Assembly: GCA_037138855.1 (NCBI GenBank)
Contig: JBAXHO010000075.1
Span: forward strand, 1 to 8,234
DNA length: 8,234 nt
DNA from: JBAXHO01 sp037138855
GTDB taxonomy: Bacteria > Patescibacteriota > Dojkabacteria > B142 > OLB20
Direction: 5' to 3'
The notes below the pieces were generated by a model that saw only the letters and a program-made list of their open reading frames with translations, ran no database searches and was not told the origin of the DNA. A program made the position numbers and the translations under genes. Of the stretch, positions 1 through 6,024 are shown in pieces. How positions within the stretch are numbered: the first letter of the stretch is position 1; the number at the start of each line of letters is the position of its first letter.

Positions 1-62
1 CTGGTAGCTGGTAGCTGGTAGCTGGTAGCTGGTAGCTGGTAGCTGGTAGCTGGTAGCTGGTA
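1..62. repeat. Perfect 7-bp tandem array (CTGGTAG)n
   Basis: Nearly nine uninterrupted copies of CTGGTAG run from the window edge to about position 62, so the array may extend further left. The copies are identical, which suggests recent expansion or slippage. It lies downstream of the minus-strand surface-protein gene and outside any convincing reading frame. Degenerate relatives of the same unit, C[TA][GA]GTA[GT] in this orientation, occur in other gaps of the window. Confidence 0.97.
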
Positions 63-110
63 AAATTGTAGCTTAACTGATTACTTTGTCAAGAATGAAA
101 CTTACTTCTC

Positions 111-138
111 CTACCAGATACTAGCTACTAGATACGAT
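111..138. repeat. Degenerate heptamer array, inverted relative to 1-62
   Basis: Four consecutive 7-bp units, CTACCAG, ATACTAG, CTACTAG and ATACGAT, are the reverse-complement orientation of the array at 1-62. The two blocks could pair in a transcript of the minus-strand gene ending at 148. About 15 of 17 positions across 111-127 match the complement of the first array, with a loop of roughly 50 nt. The array ends about ten bases before that gene's stop codon, so it may serve as a crude 3'-end hairpin, but it has no U-tract of a standard intrinsic terminator. Confidence 0.85.
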
Positions 139-147
139 TTCCTATCC

Positions 148-1905
148 TCACCAATTACTACTACCTGATGTTACTGCACTCAAAGTATTTTGTCCATTAT
201 ATGTACCAGCAGTTACTGTCATCGGGATATTAATTCCCCAAAGAATTTTTTTATTAGCCTTCAAGGCGGTGACTGTAGTTTTGGGAATCAATACTAATTC
301 CAAAACTGGCGATCCAGTTAGAATTGTACCTTGAGAACTCCAGGTAAATTGTGTGACATTATAGGCATATTTCTGATTGGCCAAGGCAATGGTAGCACCA
401 CTACATGTACTTGGCGGTGTAAAACTGGTGCACATATCAGTACCACTAATGTCTAAATTAATTCCGACATTTCCAGCAGATTCAACCACGGTATTTTTAT
501 TGACATCTGAATTTAAAACTGTCCCGGAATCAGTGCCAGCACTCATCGCACCATAATTTATTGCAGTTGTAACCAAATTAATACCAGCCAGTTTATTCAC
601 ATCGACACTAACTGTAGATTCTGCATTACCAGATGTCACACTATCATATGCAATCAATGTAGCCTTCCATTTATCACCTGCCCAGGAAGGATCAGTAGCA
701 TCACCATCCACTTTGGTCGGATCAGCATGAAACTGCATATTGACTGTACAGGTATAATCAGCCGAAGCATCAGTATTTCCAGTACATGTACCACCTACTA
801 CTGTACATGTTAGCATCGCATAACAAAAATTTGGATTTGATTCAGTGATAGCATCATCACAGCTGGAAAAATTATAAGTAGTAGTACGATAAACACTATC
901 TTTTACCGAAGCAATATCCTGACAGGAATTTAAATCAGTCACAGTTCCAGTCACTAAAATCGCAGCAGTTGTATTTACTGATAAATTTATCACGTTATTA
1001 TTGTTTAATTTCACATTAGTTACACTTGGTGGCTTATTGTTTATCGTATACTGTCCGGAAATATAATTGGTGGCAGCTGCCAAACCATGATTATCAAAAA
1101 CATAAGCATAATAATTATAGTTTCCATTTTCCAGCACACTTGCTAGAGTTGGAGAATTACAAGTCGGTGCAGATAAACTTAAACTGGAAACACATATCGT
1201 TGTGCCAATACAACCGGCAGCCGAAGCTCCTGCAGTATCAGCACAAACCACCAATTGCACATTATCCTGAGCAAAATCACTATCACTATCAGAAGCAGTC
1301 GCAGTATAAGCAATAATACCTCCCGGGTCAGCTCCACTATCTGGACCTGTACCACCATCATCAACTATTGCACTAAAAGTGGGACGACGATTGACAAAAA
1401 AAGGTGAACCGCTATTACCGACACCCTGGCTTGAGGCAGAACATCCTCCTGTGGCAGTAATTTTATCACAGACAAAAGCATACCAGACATTAGGCCCTTC
1501 TGAATCAGTTTGTAATGCTGTATAGCTACAAGATGCAGCACTAGCAGAATTTACAGCTCCGGAAATACACCAGTTGCCACCAGTACAAGTAGGAGCAGCA
1601 TTGGTACCGGCAGTAATGGCATTAGTTTTACAAATCGCTAAATAATACTGATCACTATTAGGATCAGTTCCTGTGGCATTAAAGCTAATGCTACTTCCTA
1701 CATTGATCGCAGTACCAGAAAATGAAGCCGGACTTTCATAAGGTGAAACAGTGAAATCAGGGGGTGTATTATTGATTGTGACAGAAGTATCAGAAGTATT
1801 TTGCGCAATTACTAAAGCAATGCCTTTGCCAGTAATGATTGTTGCAATTAAAACTACAAAAAGTAGCAAGGCAATCCGTAAATTTTTTGTCAGGACAGTT
1901 TTCAT
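148..1905 (-). CDS. Secreted modular surface protein with Ig/cadherin-like repeats
   Basis: This 585-residue protein is probably exported and displayed on the cell surface; its ligand or role is unknown. It starts with a positively charged stretch (K2, K7, R10) and a hydrophobic core at about residues 11-25, typical of a signal peptide or N-terminal anchor. Two related modules follow at about 46-173 and 174-290. Each opens with a proline-containing linker (TINNTPPDF; VNRRPTF), then an acidic TDPNSD- or SDSDSD-like motif, paired cysteines (CTGGNWC; CIGTTIC) and an aromatic WYAFVCD- or YYAYVFD-like strand. A third, more divergent module spans about 291-440. The C-terminal domain (about 441-585) is a Gly/Thr/Asn-rich beta domain without cell-wall sorting signal or C-terminal membrane segment. 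I count 18 cysteines, all after the signal region, which suggests disulfides. The ATG at 1903-1905 is chosen because the signal segment follows directly; no Shine-Dalgarno sequence precedes it. The modules look like those of Patescibacteria surface proteins; this is from memory of the family. Confidence 0.85.
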   Translation of the reverse strand: MKTVLTKNLRIALLLFVVLIATIITGKGIALVIAQNTSDTSVTINNTPPDFTVSPYESPASFSGTAINVGSSISFNATGTDPNSDQYYLAICKTNAITAGTNAAPTCTGGNWCISGAVNSASAASCSYTALQTDSEGPNVWYAFVCDKITATGGCSASSQGVGNSGSPFFVNRRPTFSAIVDDGGTGPDSGADPGGIIAYTATASDSDSDFAQDNVQLVVCADTAGASAAGCIGTTICVSSLSLSAPTCNSPTLASVLENGNYNYYAYVFDNHGLAAATNYISGQYTINNKPPSVTNVKLNNNNVINLSVNTTAAILVTGTVTDLNSCQDIASVKDSVYRTTTYNFSSCDDAITESNPNFCYAMLTCTVVGGTCTGNTDASADYTCTVNMQFHADPTKVDGDATDPSWAGDKWKATLIAYDSVTSGNAESTVSVDVNKLAGINLVTTAINYGAMSAGTDSGTVLNSDVNKNTVVESAGNVGINLDISGTDMCTSFTPPSTCSGATIALANQKYAYNVTQFTWSSQGTILTGSPVLELVLIPKTTVTALKANKKILWGINIPMTVTAGTYNGQNTLSAVTSGSSNW

Positions 1906-1934
1906 TGGTGCAAATAGTTATTGTGCCTTGTTTA

Positions 1935-1963
1935 AATTTAAAAAATTTTTACACGAAAGTCAA
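1935..1963 (-). promoter_or_regulatory. Putative sigma-70-type promoter of the surface-protein gene
   Basis: Reading the minus strand, TTGACT (1963-1958) is followed by exactly 17 bases and then TAAATT (1940-1935). The -35 box matches the TTGACA consensus at five of six positions and the -10 matches TATAAT at four of six. Transcription would begin near 1928, giving a leader of roughly 22 nt before the ATG at 1905. The position and spacing are good; the AT-rich surroundings make chance matches possible. Confidence 0.5.
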
Positions 1964-2031
1964 GCCAGAAAGCAGATATTTTAAGAAAATCAAGAAAAAT
2001 TGATATAGAGCGGATATGGAGGAAGGGAGAA

Positions 2032-2059
2032 AAAGTAGCAAGTAGTAAATAGCAAGAAA
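2032..2059. repeat. Degenerate heptamer array
   Basis: Four successive 7-bp units (AAAGTAG, CAAGTAG, TAAATAG, CAAGAAA) belong to the same family as the array at the left edge. They lie upstream of the surface-protein promoter and carry no reading frame of interest. Confidence 0.7.
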
Positions 2060-2100
2060 CATTTTAAATGAACTAATACTGGTGTCAAGTTTCCGACACG

Positions 2101-2162
2101 TCATTCCGGAAGTTAGATTTTCTTAGCCTTAGCTTAGAAAATCTTGCTGTCCGGAATCTAAC
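2101..2162. repeat. Compound palindromic element with two alternative folds
   Basis: The inner stem pairs 2115-2127 with 2132-2144, 12 of 13 positions, around a four-base loop (CTTA). The outer arms ATTCCGGA (2103-2110) and TCCGGAAT (2150-2157) pair perfectly. In competition, GTTAGATT (2112-2119) is also a perfect complement of AATCTAAC (2155-2162). Arms of the form TCATTCCGGA...TCCGGAAT resemble dispersed palindromic (REP/MITE-like) repeats in many bacterial genomes. It sits about 100 bp beyond the hydrolase stop and could stop or protect that transcript's 3' end, but neither strand shows a clear U-tract. Confidence 0.75.
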
Positions 2163-2196
2163 GATATGCTACTTTGCACTTTTTCCCGATATTGGA

Positions 2197-2215
2197 TCCT
2201 GAACTTGTTTCAGGA
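2197..2215. repeat. Short REP-like hairpin
   Basis: TCCTGAA (2197-2203) and TTCAGGA (2209-2215) form a perfect 7-bp stem around a five-base loop. From memory, the stretch GATCCTGAACTTGTTTCAGG resembles a palindromic intergenic motif scattered through many unrelated bacterial genomes. It is 35 bp from the larger hairpin, and both may be parts of one mobile palindromic element. Confidence 0.65.
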
Positions 2216-2247
2216 CGAGATTCGCCATTCGATTCTATCCCCTCCCG

Positions 2248-2275
2248 AAATGCGAAATGCAAACTACAAAATGCG
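2248..2275. repeat. Second heptamer type (AAATGCR) overlapping a gene end
   Basis: Four units in exact 7-bp register (AAATGCG, AAATGCA, AACTACA, AAATGCG) span the stop codon of the minus-strand hydrolase at 2264-2266 and encode its last three residues. The sequence differs from the CTGGTAG family but the period is the same. Confidence 0.6.
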
Positions 2276-2998
2276 TTTTCTATCCTTTCCTTCCAACCAA
2301 TTCTTAATTATTCCTGCAAATTGCAACCTTTGTTCTGGAGTCTCTAATTTATGACCAAGCCCTGACATCAAAATTTCAGTTAAATTCGCAGAGTTGGATG
2401 CAGCAGCAGCATAACTTTTTATCGTTTGCGGTGATACCTTCTCATCATTTTCCGAAGAAATTAATAGCACTCTGCCCGGGAATTTATAGAGCGCCTGTAA
2501 AGCCAAAGAATCCTCAAGTTTGATCACTTGCTGACGCCACAATTTGGTAAACAACTTATCCTCTGCTTTTTTAGAAAGAGAAATCATCTGATTGGGGTAA
2601 ATTTGTGGTGCTCTAAGTATTAAACTCGCGAATTTACGCTGACCCGAAAGCCAGGCAGCTAAATAGCCACCATAGCTACTACCAATTACAATAATCTCTT
2701 TAAAATCGCCCTGCTTTTGAAAATAATCAAAAGCTTTTAAAATATCCTGGAAATTATCAGCAATTGTAAATGTTTGTTCTTTTCCAATATCAAGTTTATT
2801 GCCCTGCATATCGAAGGTAAAACAGGTAAACCCATTTTTTTGTAATTGCTCTGAAACATCAAGATTTTCATCTTGAAAGACATTTGAACTATGAATAAAA
2901 AAGAGACCAATGTCTCGAGAAACACCGACTGGTAAGTAGGTTTTGCAGGTATAGCCGGGTTGGTAGGTGGAAGAAATAAACTTTGTAAGTGATTTCAT
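2264..2998 (-). CDS. Alpha/beta hydrolase (putative serine esterase/peptidase-like)
   Basis: This 244-residue protein has the order of elements of the alpha/beta hydrolase fold and is probably a cytoplasmic serine hydrolase; there is no signal peptide. The nucleophile elbow is GSSYGG at 106-111, with S108 the likely catalytic serine, preceded by a hydrophobic strand (EIIVIG). The likely acid is D185 in SSENDEKVSP, and the likely base is H216 in GLGHKLE. The early FFIHSSN segment (33-39) occupies the place of the oxyanion-hole loop but lacks the usual HGG or HGxxG form. The length fits single-domain members. Substrate cannot be told; dienelactone-hydrolase-like, acyl esterase and S9-like families share this layout. 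The ATG at 2996-2998 has no Shine-Dalgarno sequence, and no convincing promoter is visible in the leader. The last residues (RKRIL) are partly encoded by a heptamer repeat. Confidence 0.88.
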   Translation of the reverse strand: MKSLTKFISSTYQPGYTCKTYLPVGVSRDIGLFFIHSSNVFQDENLDVSEQLQKNGFTCFTFDMQGNKLDIGKEQTFTIADNFQDILKAFDYFQKQGDFKEIIVIGSSYGGYLAAWLSGQRKFASLILRAPQIYPNQMISLSKKAEDKLFTKLWRQQVIKLEDSLALQALYKFPGRVLLISSENDEKVSPQTIKSYAAAASNSANLTEILMSGLGHKLETPEQRLQFAGIIKNWLEGKDRKRIL

Positions 2999-3030
2999 GA
3001 TGAGATTAAAAAGATTAATATTAAAATATT

Positions 3031-3064
3031 AACAGATTAACTAGTTAACAGTTTAAGTGATTAA
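3031..3064. repeat. Degenerate 8-bp period array
   Basis: Four units in exact 8-bp register (AACAGATT, AACTAGTT, AACAGTTT, AAGTGATT, then AA) fill the leader between the hydrolase start and the reductase stop. A 12-bp palindrome, TTAACTAGTTAA (3037-3048), lies inside. The period differs from the 7-bp arrays nearby. Confidence 0.6.
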
Positions 3065-3073
3065 TAAAAAACG

Positions 3074-3115
3074 TAACTTGATACTTGATACTTAATACTT
3101 GCTACTTTCTTTATT
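3074..3115. repeat. Degenerate heptamer array crossing a stop codon
   Basis: Units TAACTTG, ATACTTG, ATACTTA, ATACTTG and CTACTTT, ending in the more divergent CTTTATT, keep exact 7-bp register. The stop codon of the minus-strand reductase-rhodanese gene (3092-3094) is inside the third unit, and the last residues SSKY are encoded by the array. Confidence 0.8.
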
Positions 3116-4756
3116 TTTCACTGCAACATATGTTTTGTAACCACCACTTAAATTGTAAGCATCATAACCATTTAACTTCAAAATTCTACAGGCGATGTAA
3201 CCGCGCAGTCCTACCTGACAATAAACATGAATTTTTTTATCTCGTGGTAATTCAGGCAAACGAGAACGCAATTCATTTAAAGGAATATTAATTGAGTTAG
3301 CAATAAAACCAATTTCACGCTCAGCCGGCTCATCAACATCCAAAATTACATTCGTTTGTAAATCCAATTGATCGATTTCTGACCACTGAGTCAATTGCAC
3401 TTCCTTTTTCAAAAGATTTTCAGCAATATAACCGATGTAATTAATCGGATCTTTGGCCGAAGAAAATGGAGGTGCATAAGCCAATTCGAATTCTTGTAAT
3501 TCACTTGCCTTGATACCAGTTCTAATAGCTGTACTGATGATATCGATACGCTTATCGACTCCTTCATGTCCAATCAGCTGTGCTCCGAGAATTAATCCAC
3601 TATCAGAACTGATTAAAACCTTGATATCCAATGTAGATGCTCCAGGATAATACCCGGCATGTGATTTGGGATGGATATGGAATGCTTGATAGGGAATTTT
3701 TTTGATTTGTAAAAGCCGTTCATTATTTCCTGTTACAGCTACGGTTAAATCAAAAAGCTTCATGATTGCCGTTCCTATTGTTCCTAAATATTCTTTTTCC
3801 ATACCATTGATAATATCTGCTACCAATCGTGCTTGACGATTTGCTGGCCAAGCCAAAGGAATTTGTGCTGGAGATTTCGTAATAAAATCAATAACCTCAA
3901 TAGCATCACCAATAGCATAAATGTCAGGATCATTTGTTTGCAACTTAGAATTTACTTTGATCCCGCCTTTTTCACCAATCAATAAACCTGATTCCATGGC
4001 TAATTTATTCTCAGGCGAAACACCAATTGCTAAAACAATCATCTCAGTCTTCAAAGTTTTACCACTCTTAGTAATAATTTTACTTCCGTGCTCTTGAATT
4101 TCTACTACGGCATCATTGAGAATCAATTCCACTCCCTGATCAATTAAATGCGCTTCAGCAATGGCAGCCATTTCATAGTCTAGTGGCGGTAAAATCTGAT
4201 TCAACATTTCAATCACTCTTACTAGCAAACCAAGCTTTATCAAATTTTCAACCATTTCCAGTCCAATAAAGCCTGCACCGATAACCGTTACCTGCTTGGG
4301 TTGATTCTCAGAAATAAATTTTTTAATTTGATCTGAATCAGGTATTGTTCGCAAAGTAAATATATTATTAGCAGCTTCAATCCCCTTAATTGCTGGCTTA
4401 ATTGGATTTGCTCCTGGAGAAAGAATCAGATGGGTAAACACCTCGTCATATTCATCTCCACTCTGCAGATTTTTTATTCGTAAAGAATGAGCCTTTCGAT
4501 CAATTCTGATCACCTCCTGCTGAATTCTCACATCAATGTTATACCTAGCTTTAATACCTCCAGGAGTTTGGACTAATAAACTTTCACGGTTACTGATCAC
4601 ACCCCCAATAAAATATGGTAAACCGCAATTAGCAAAGGAAATATATTCACCTCGTTCGAAAACGATAATTTCATCCTCTTCACTCAATCTTCTTAAACGA
4701 GTAGCTGCAGTAATGCCACCAGCTACACCGCCAACAATCAAGATCCGTTTTTTCAT
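3092..4756 (-). CDS. CoA-disulfide reductase-rhodanese fusion (persulfide reductase type)
   Basis: This 554-residue flavoenzyme belongs to the CoADR-RHD class. Characterised members reduce CoA disulfide or CoA/protein persulfides and polysulfide with NAD(P)H, in the cytoplasm. The FAD-binding GGVAGG is at 9-14, and the redox cysteine is C44 in FANCGLPYF. The NAD(P)H-binding GAGFIGLE is at 160-167, and the second FAD contact YAIGDA at 280-285. The dimerisation domain carries HAGYYPGA (366-373) and LAYAPPFSSAKDP (425-437), whose tyrosines correspond to catalytic tyrosines of the family. A rhodanese domain covers about 453-546 with active-site C513 in CQVGLRGY. All key residues are present and length is normal for the fusion. 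The ATG at 4754-4756 begins the Rossmann strand; no Shine-Dalgarno sequence is seen. It lies 49 bp after hemW on the same strand, so co-transcription is likely. The choice between CoA disulfide and sulfane-sulfur substrates is not readable from sequence. Confidence 0.95.
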   Translation of the reverse strand: MKKRILIVGGVAGGITAATRLRRLSEEDEIIVFERGEYISFANCGLPYFIGGVISNRESLLVQTPGGIKARYNIDVRIQQEVIRIDRKAHSLRIKNLQSGDEYDEVFTHLILSPGANPIKPAIKGIEAANNIFTLRTIPDSDQIKKFISENQPKQVTVIGAGFIGLEMVENLIKLGLLVRVIEMLNQILPPLDYEMAAIAEAHLIDQGVELILNDAVVEIQEHGSKIITKSGKTLKTEMIVLAIGVSPENKLAMESGLLIGEKGGIKVNSKLQTNDPDIYAIGDAIEVIDFITKSPAQIPLAWPANRQARLVADIINGMEKEYLGTIGTAIMKLFDLTVAVTGNNERLLQIKKIPYQAFHIHPKSHAGYYPGASTLDIKVLISSDSGLILGAQLIGHEGVDKRIDIISTAIRTGIKASELQEFELAYAPPFSSAKDPINYIGYIAENLLKKEVQLTQWSEIDQLDLQTNVILDVDEPAEREIGFIANSINIPLNELRSRLPELPRDKKIHVYCQVGLRGYIACRILKLNGYDAYNLSGGYKTYVAVKNKESSKY

Positions 4757-4760
4757 AGAA

Positions 4761-4803
4761 AAAAGTTAATTAGATAAAAGTTAAAAGCTAAAAAAAGTTA
4801 AGA
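4761..4803. repeat. AT-rich repeats of AAAAGTT/AAAAGCT
   Basis: AAAAGTT occurs at 4761, 4776 and 4793, and AAAAGCT at 4783 follows in 7-bp register. The block almost fills the 49-bp gap between hemW and the reductase gene. Low complexity makes a chance origin possible, but the local period matches the other gaps. Confidence 0.45.
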
Positions 4804-4805
4804 AT

Positions 4806-5966
4806 CTAAGATTGCACGGGATGCAGATCTGCATCCCCTCCGAGTACCATTTCTCTTGCTACTTCGTTCCAGTAATACATTCCCTTCACTGTAGGTAACA
4901 AATTTTTGCCAGTCAATTTTAATAATTTTACATCTTTTAATCTTTTAATTTCAATTGCGAACAGCAAAAAAAGATTTTTTTTGAATTTATTATTAAAATC
5001 GTTTCCAGAAATTCCTTTACTTGTTCGAAGTCCTAAAATTAGATATTCCTGCATCTGTTTTTTTATTGAGATTTTAACCGGTTTACTTTGAAAATCTTTG
5101 CCTGTCAGATATTGATTAATATTTTCAAGGTTAGAAAACCTTTTCCCCTGAATAAAAGAATGTGCTCCAGCACCAAGTCCTAAATAATCTTGATAATGCC
5201 AAAAATCAGCATTGTGTTTGCAGACAAATCCCGGACGCGAATAGTTCGAGATTTCATCCTGCTGCCAGCCTTTACTAAGTAAAAAATTCCTGGTGAATTT
5301 GTACATTCTACTATCTAAACCTGCACTAACTGGCTTCAACTCGCCAGCATTAACTGCTTTCACAAAAGCTGTATTACCTGCAAGCTCCAAGCTATAACAA
5401 GAGAGATGCTGCGATTTGAGTTCAATTGCTTGCCTCAAAGTATCCTTCCATAGTTGTAATGTCTGTCCAGGTAAACTATAAATTAAATCTAAACCAAAAT
5501 TTTCAAAACCAGCTTCCTGAATCATTTTAACTGCTTCAATTACTTGCTCTGGAGAATAAGACCGACCTAAAAATTTCAAGGTTTTTGCATCAAGTGCTTG
5601 CACTCCAAGACTAATGCGATTTATTCCAGCTTTTCGATAAAGTTGTAATTTAATTGCATTTATTGACTCCGGATTTACTTCAATAGATATTTCAGCATTC
5701 TTATTAATCTGACATTCGGAACGAATCATTTGCAATAAATCAACTAACAATTGAGGATCAACAATGCTAGGTGTACCACCACCTAAATATATTGTAACTA
5801 TTTCACGATTTTTCAATATTAACTGCTTTTGCTTAATTTCCTTTTTTAACATCTGAAAATATTCCGGGAGCAAAGACTCGATCCCACACTGGGAATAAAA
5901 ATTACAGTAGGGACACTTGCGAACGCAAAATGGTAAATGAAGATAAAGGTTTAATTTATTAGACAC
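4806..5966 (-). CDS. hemW: HemW-like radical SAM protein (coproporphyrinogen oxidase-like)
   Basis: This 386-residue protein matches HemW, the heme chaperone relative of oxygen-independent coproporphyrinogen III oxidase HemN. HemW binds a [4Fe-4S] cluster and SAM, and in studied bacteria binds heme and delivers it to client proteins. The cluster motif CVRKCPYC gives C14, C18 and C21; GGGTP at 62-66 is the SAM-contacting motif; EVNPES (96-101) and GVQALD (121-126) are family signatures. HNADFW at 251-256 is the position of the HemW HNxxYW motif, with Phe replacing Tyr, followed by GLGAGAHS (263-270). Length is typical. The start is a GTG at 5964-5966; LYLHLPFC comes immediately after, as in homologues, so a later start is unlikely. 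There is no Shine-Dalgarno sequence. The 3' end contains a 20-bp perfect palindrome. It is the first gene of a probable operon with the reductase-rhodanese gene. Confidence 0.94.
   Translation of the reverse strand: MSNKLNLYLHLPFCVRKCPYCNFYSQCGIESLLPEYFQMLKKEIKQKQLILKNREIVTIYLGGGTPSIVDPQLLVDLLQMIRSECQINKNAEISIEVNPESINAIKLQLYRKAGINRISLGVQALDAKTLKFLGRSYSPEQVIEAVKMIQEAGFENFGLDLIYSLPGQTLQLWKDTLRQAIELKSQHLSCYSLELAGNTAFVKAVNAGELKPVSAGLDSRMYKFTRNFLLSKGWQQDEISNYSRPGFVCKHNADFWHYQDYLGLGAGAHSFIQGKRFSNLENINQYLTGKDFQSKPVKISIKKQMQEYLILGLRTSKGISGNDFNNKFKKNLFLLFAIEIKRLKDVKLLKLTGKNLLPTVKGMYYWNEVAREMVLGGDADLHPVQS
4818..4837. repeat. 20-bp perfect palindrome inside the hemW 3' end
   Basis: GGGATGCAGATCTGCATCCC is self-complementary over its full 20 bases with no spacer. 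On the minus strand it encodes GDADLHP, close to the HemW C-terminus (stop at 4806). As RNA it would fold into a short hairpin just before the stop codon. The nearest T-run on that strand begins about 20 bases downstream, so it is not a standard terminator. Confidence 0.9.
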
Positions 5967-6024
5967 AGGTGTTCACAATATTATAAAATGTATTTTTCAT
6001 GTCACTATTTATTATTATAGCAAA
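5967..6024. promoter_or_regulatory. Divergent promoter region between hemW and the ATP-grasp gene
   Basis: This 58-bp gap must hold promoters for both genes. On the minus strand a perfect TATAAT (5985-5980) lies 13 bases before the hemW GTG. The best -35, GTGACA (6005-6000), is only 14 bases away, which is short. On the plus strand TATTAT (6013-6018) ends six bases before the ATG at 6025 and has no good -35. Both positions predict leaderless or very short-leader transcripts. It is the only gap in the window without a tandem repeat. Confidence 0.5.

Larger units (their letters stand above)
1906..2263. other. 358-bp repeat-rich intergenic region
   Basis: This gap lies between the start of the surface-protein gene and the end of the hydrolase gene, both on the minus strand. 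From left to right it contains the surface-gene promoter, an AT-rich stretch with nothing recognisable (about 1964-2031), a heptamer array, a small GTGTC/GACAC inverted repeat (2082-2099), a compound hairpin, a second hairpin of REP-like appearance, and the beginning of a second heptamer type. A short plus-strand open frame beginning at 2166 crosses into the hydrolase gene in antisense and looks like chance. Confidence 0.8.

Noticed and set aside
1..62. CRISPR array
   Set aside because: The units are 7 bp, contiguous and have no spacers, so this is a simple tandem repeat.
1026..1316. Plus-strand open frame inside the surface-protein gene
   Set aside because: It is antisense to a well-supported gene, has low-complexity composition (His, Asn, Gln-rich) from the Thr/Ser/Asn codons of the opposite strand, and no known motif.
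148..1905. Alternative genetic code with UGA read as an amino acid
   Set aside because: The surface-protein gene ends with TGA followed by repeat DNA, and tryptophan is encoded by TGG within genes.
2082..2099. Insertion-sequence end (GTGTC/GACAC inverted repeat)
   Set aside because: Only five base pairs, with no transposase remnant, partner end or target duplication visible.
2166..2354. Short plus-strand gene starting in the repeat region
   Set aside because: It begins in palindromic repeat DNA, overlaps the hydrolase in antisense and has no recognisable domain.
3085..3291. Plus-strand open frame over the reductase-rhodanese 3' end
   Set aside because: It is antisense to the conserved rhodanese domain, starts in a heptamer array and has no motif.
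4818..4837. Intrinsic terminator after hemW
   Set aside because: The palindrome is followed on the minus strand by non-T sequence; the nearest T-run is about 20 bases away and the stem lies within coding sequence.
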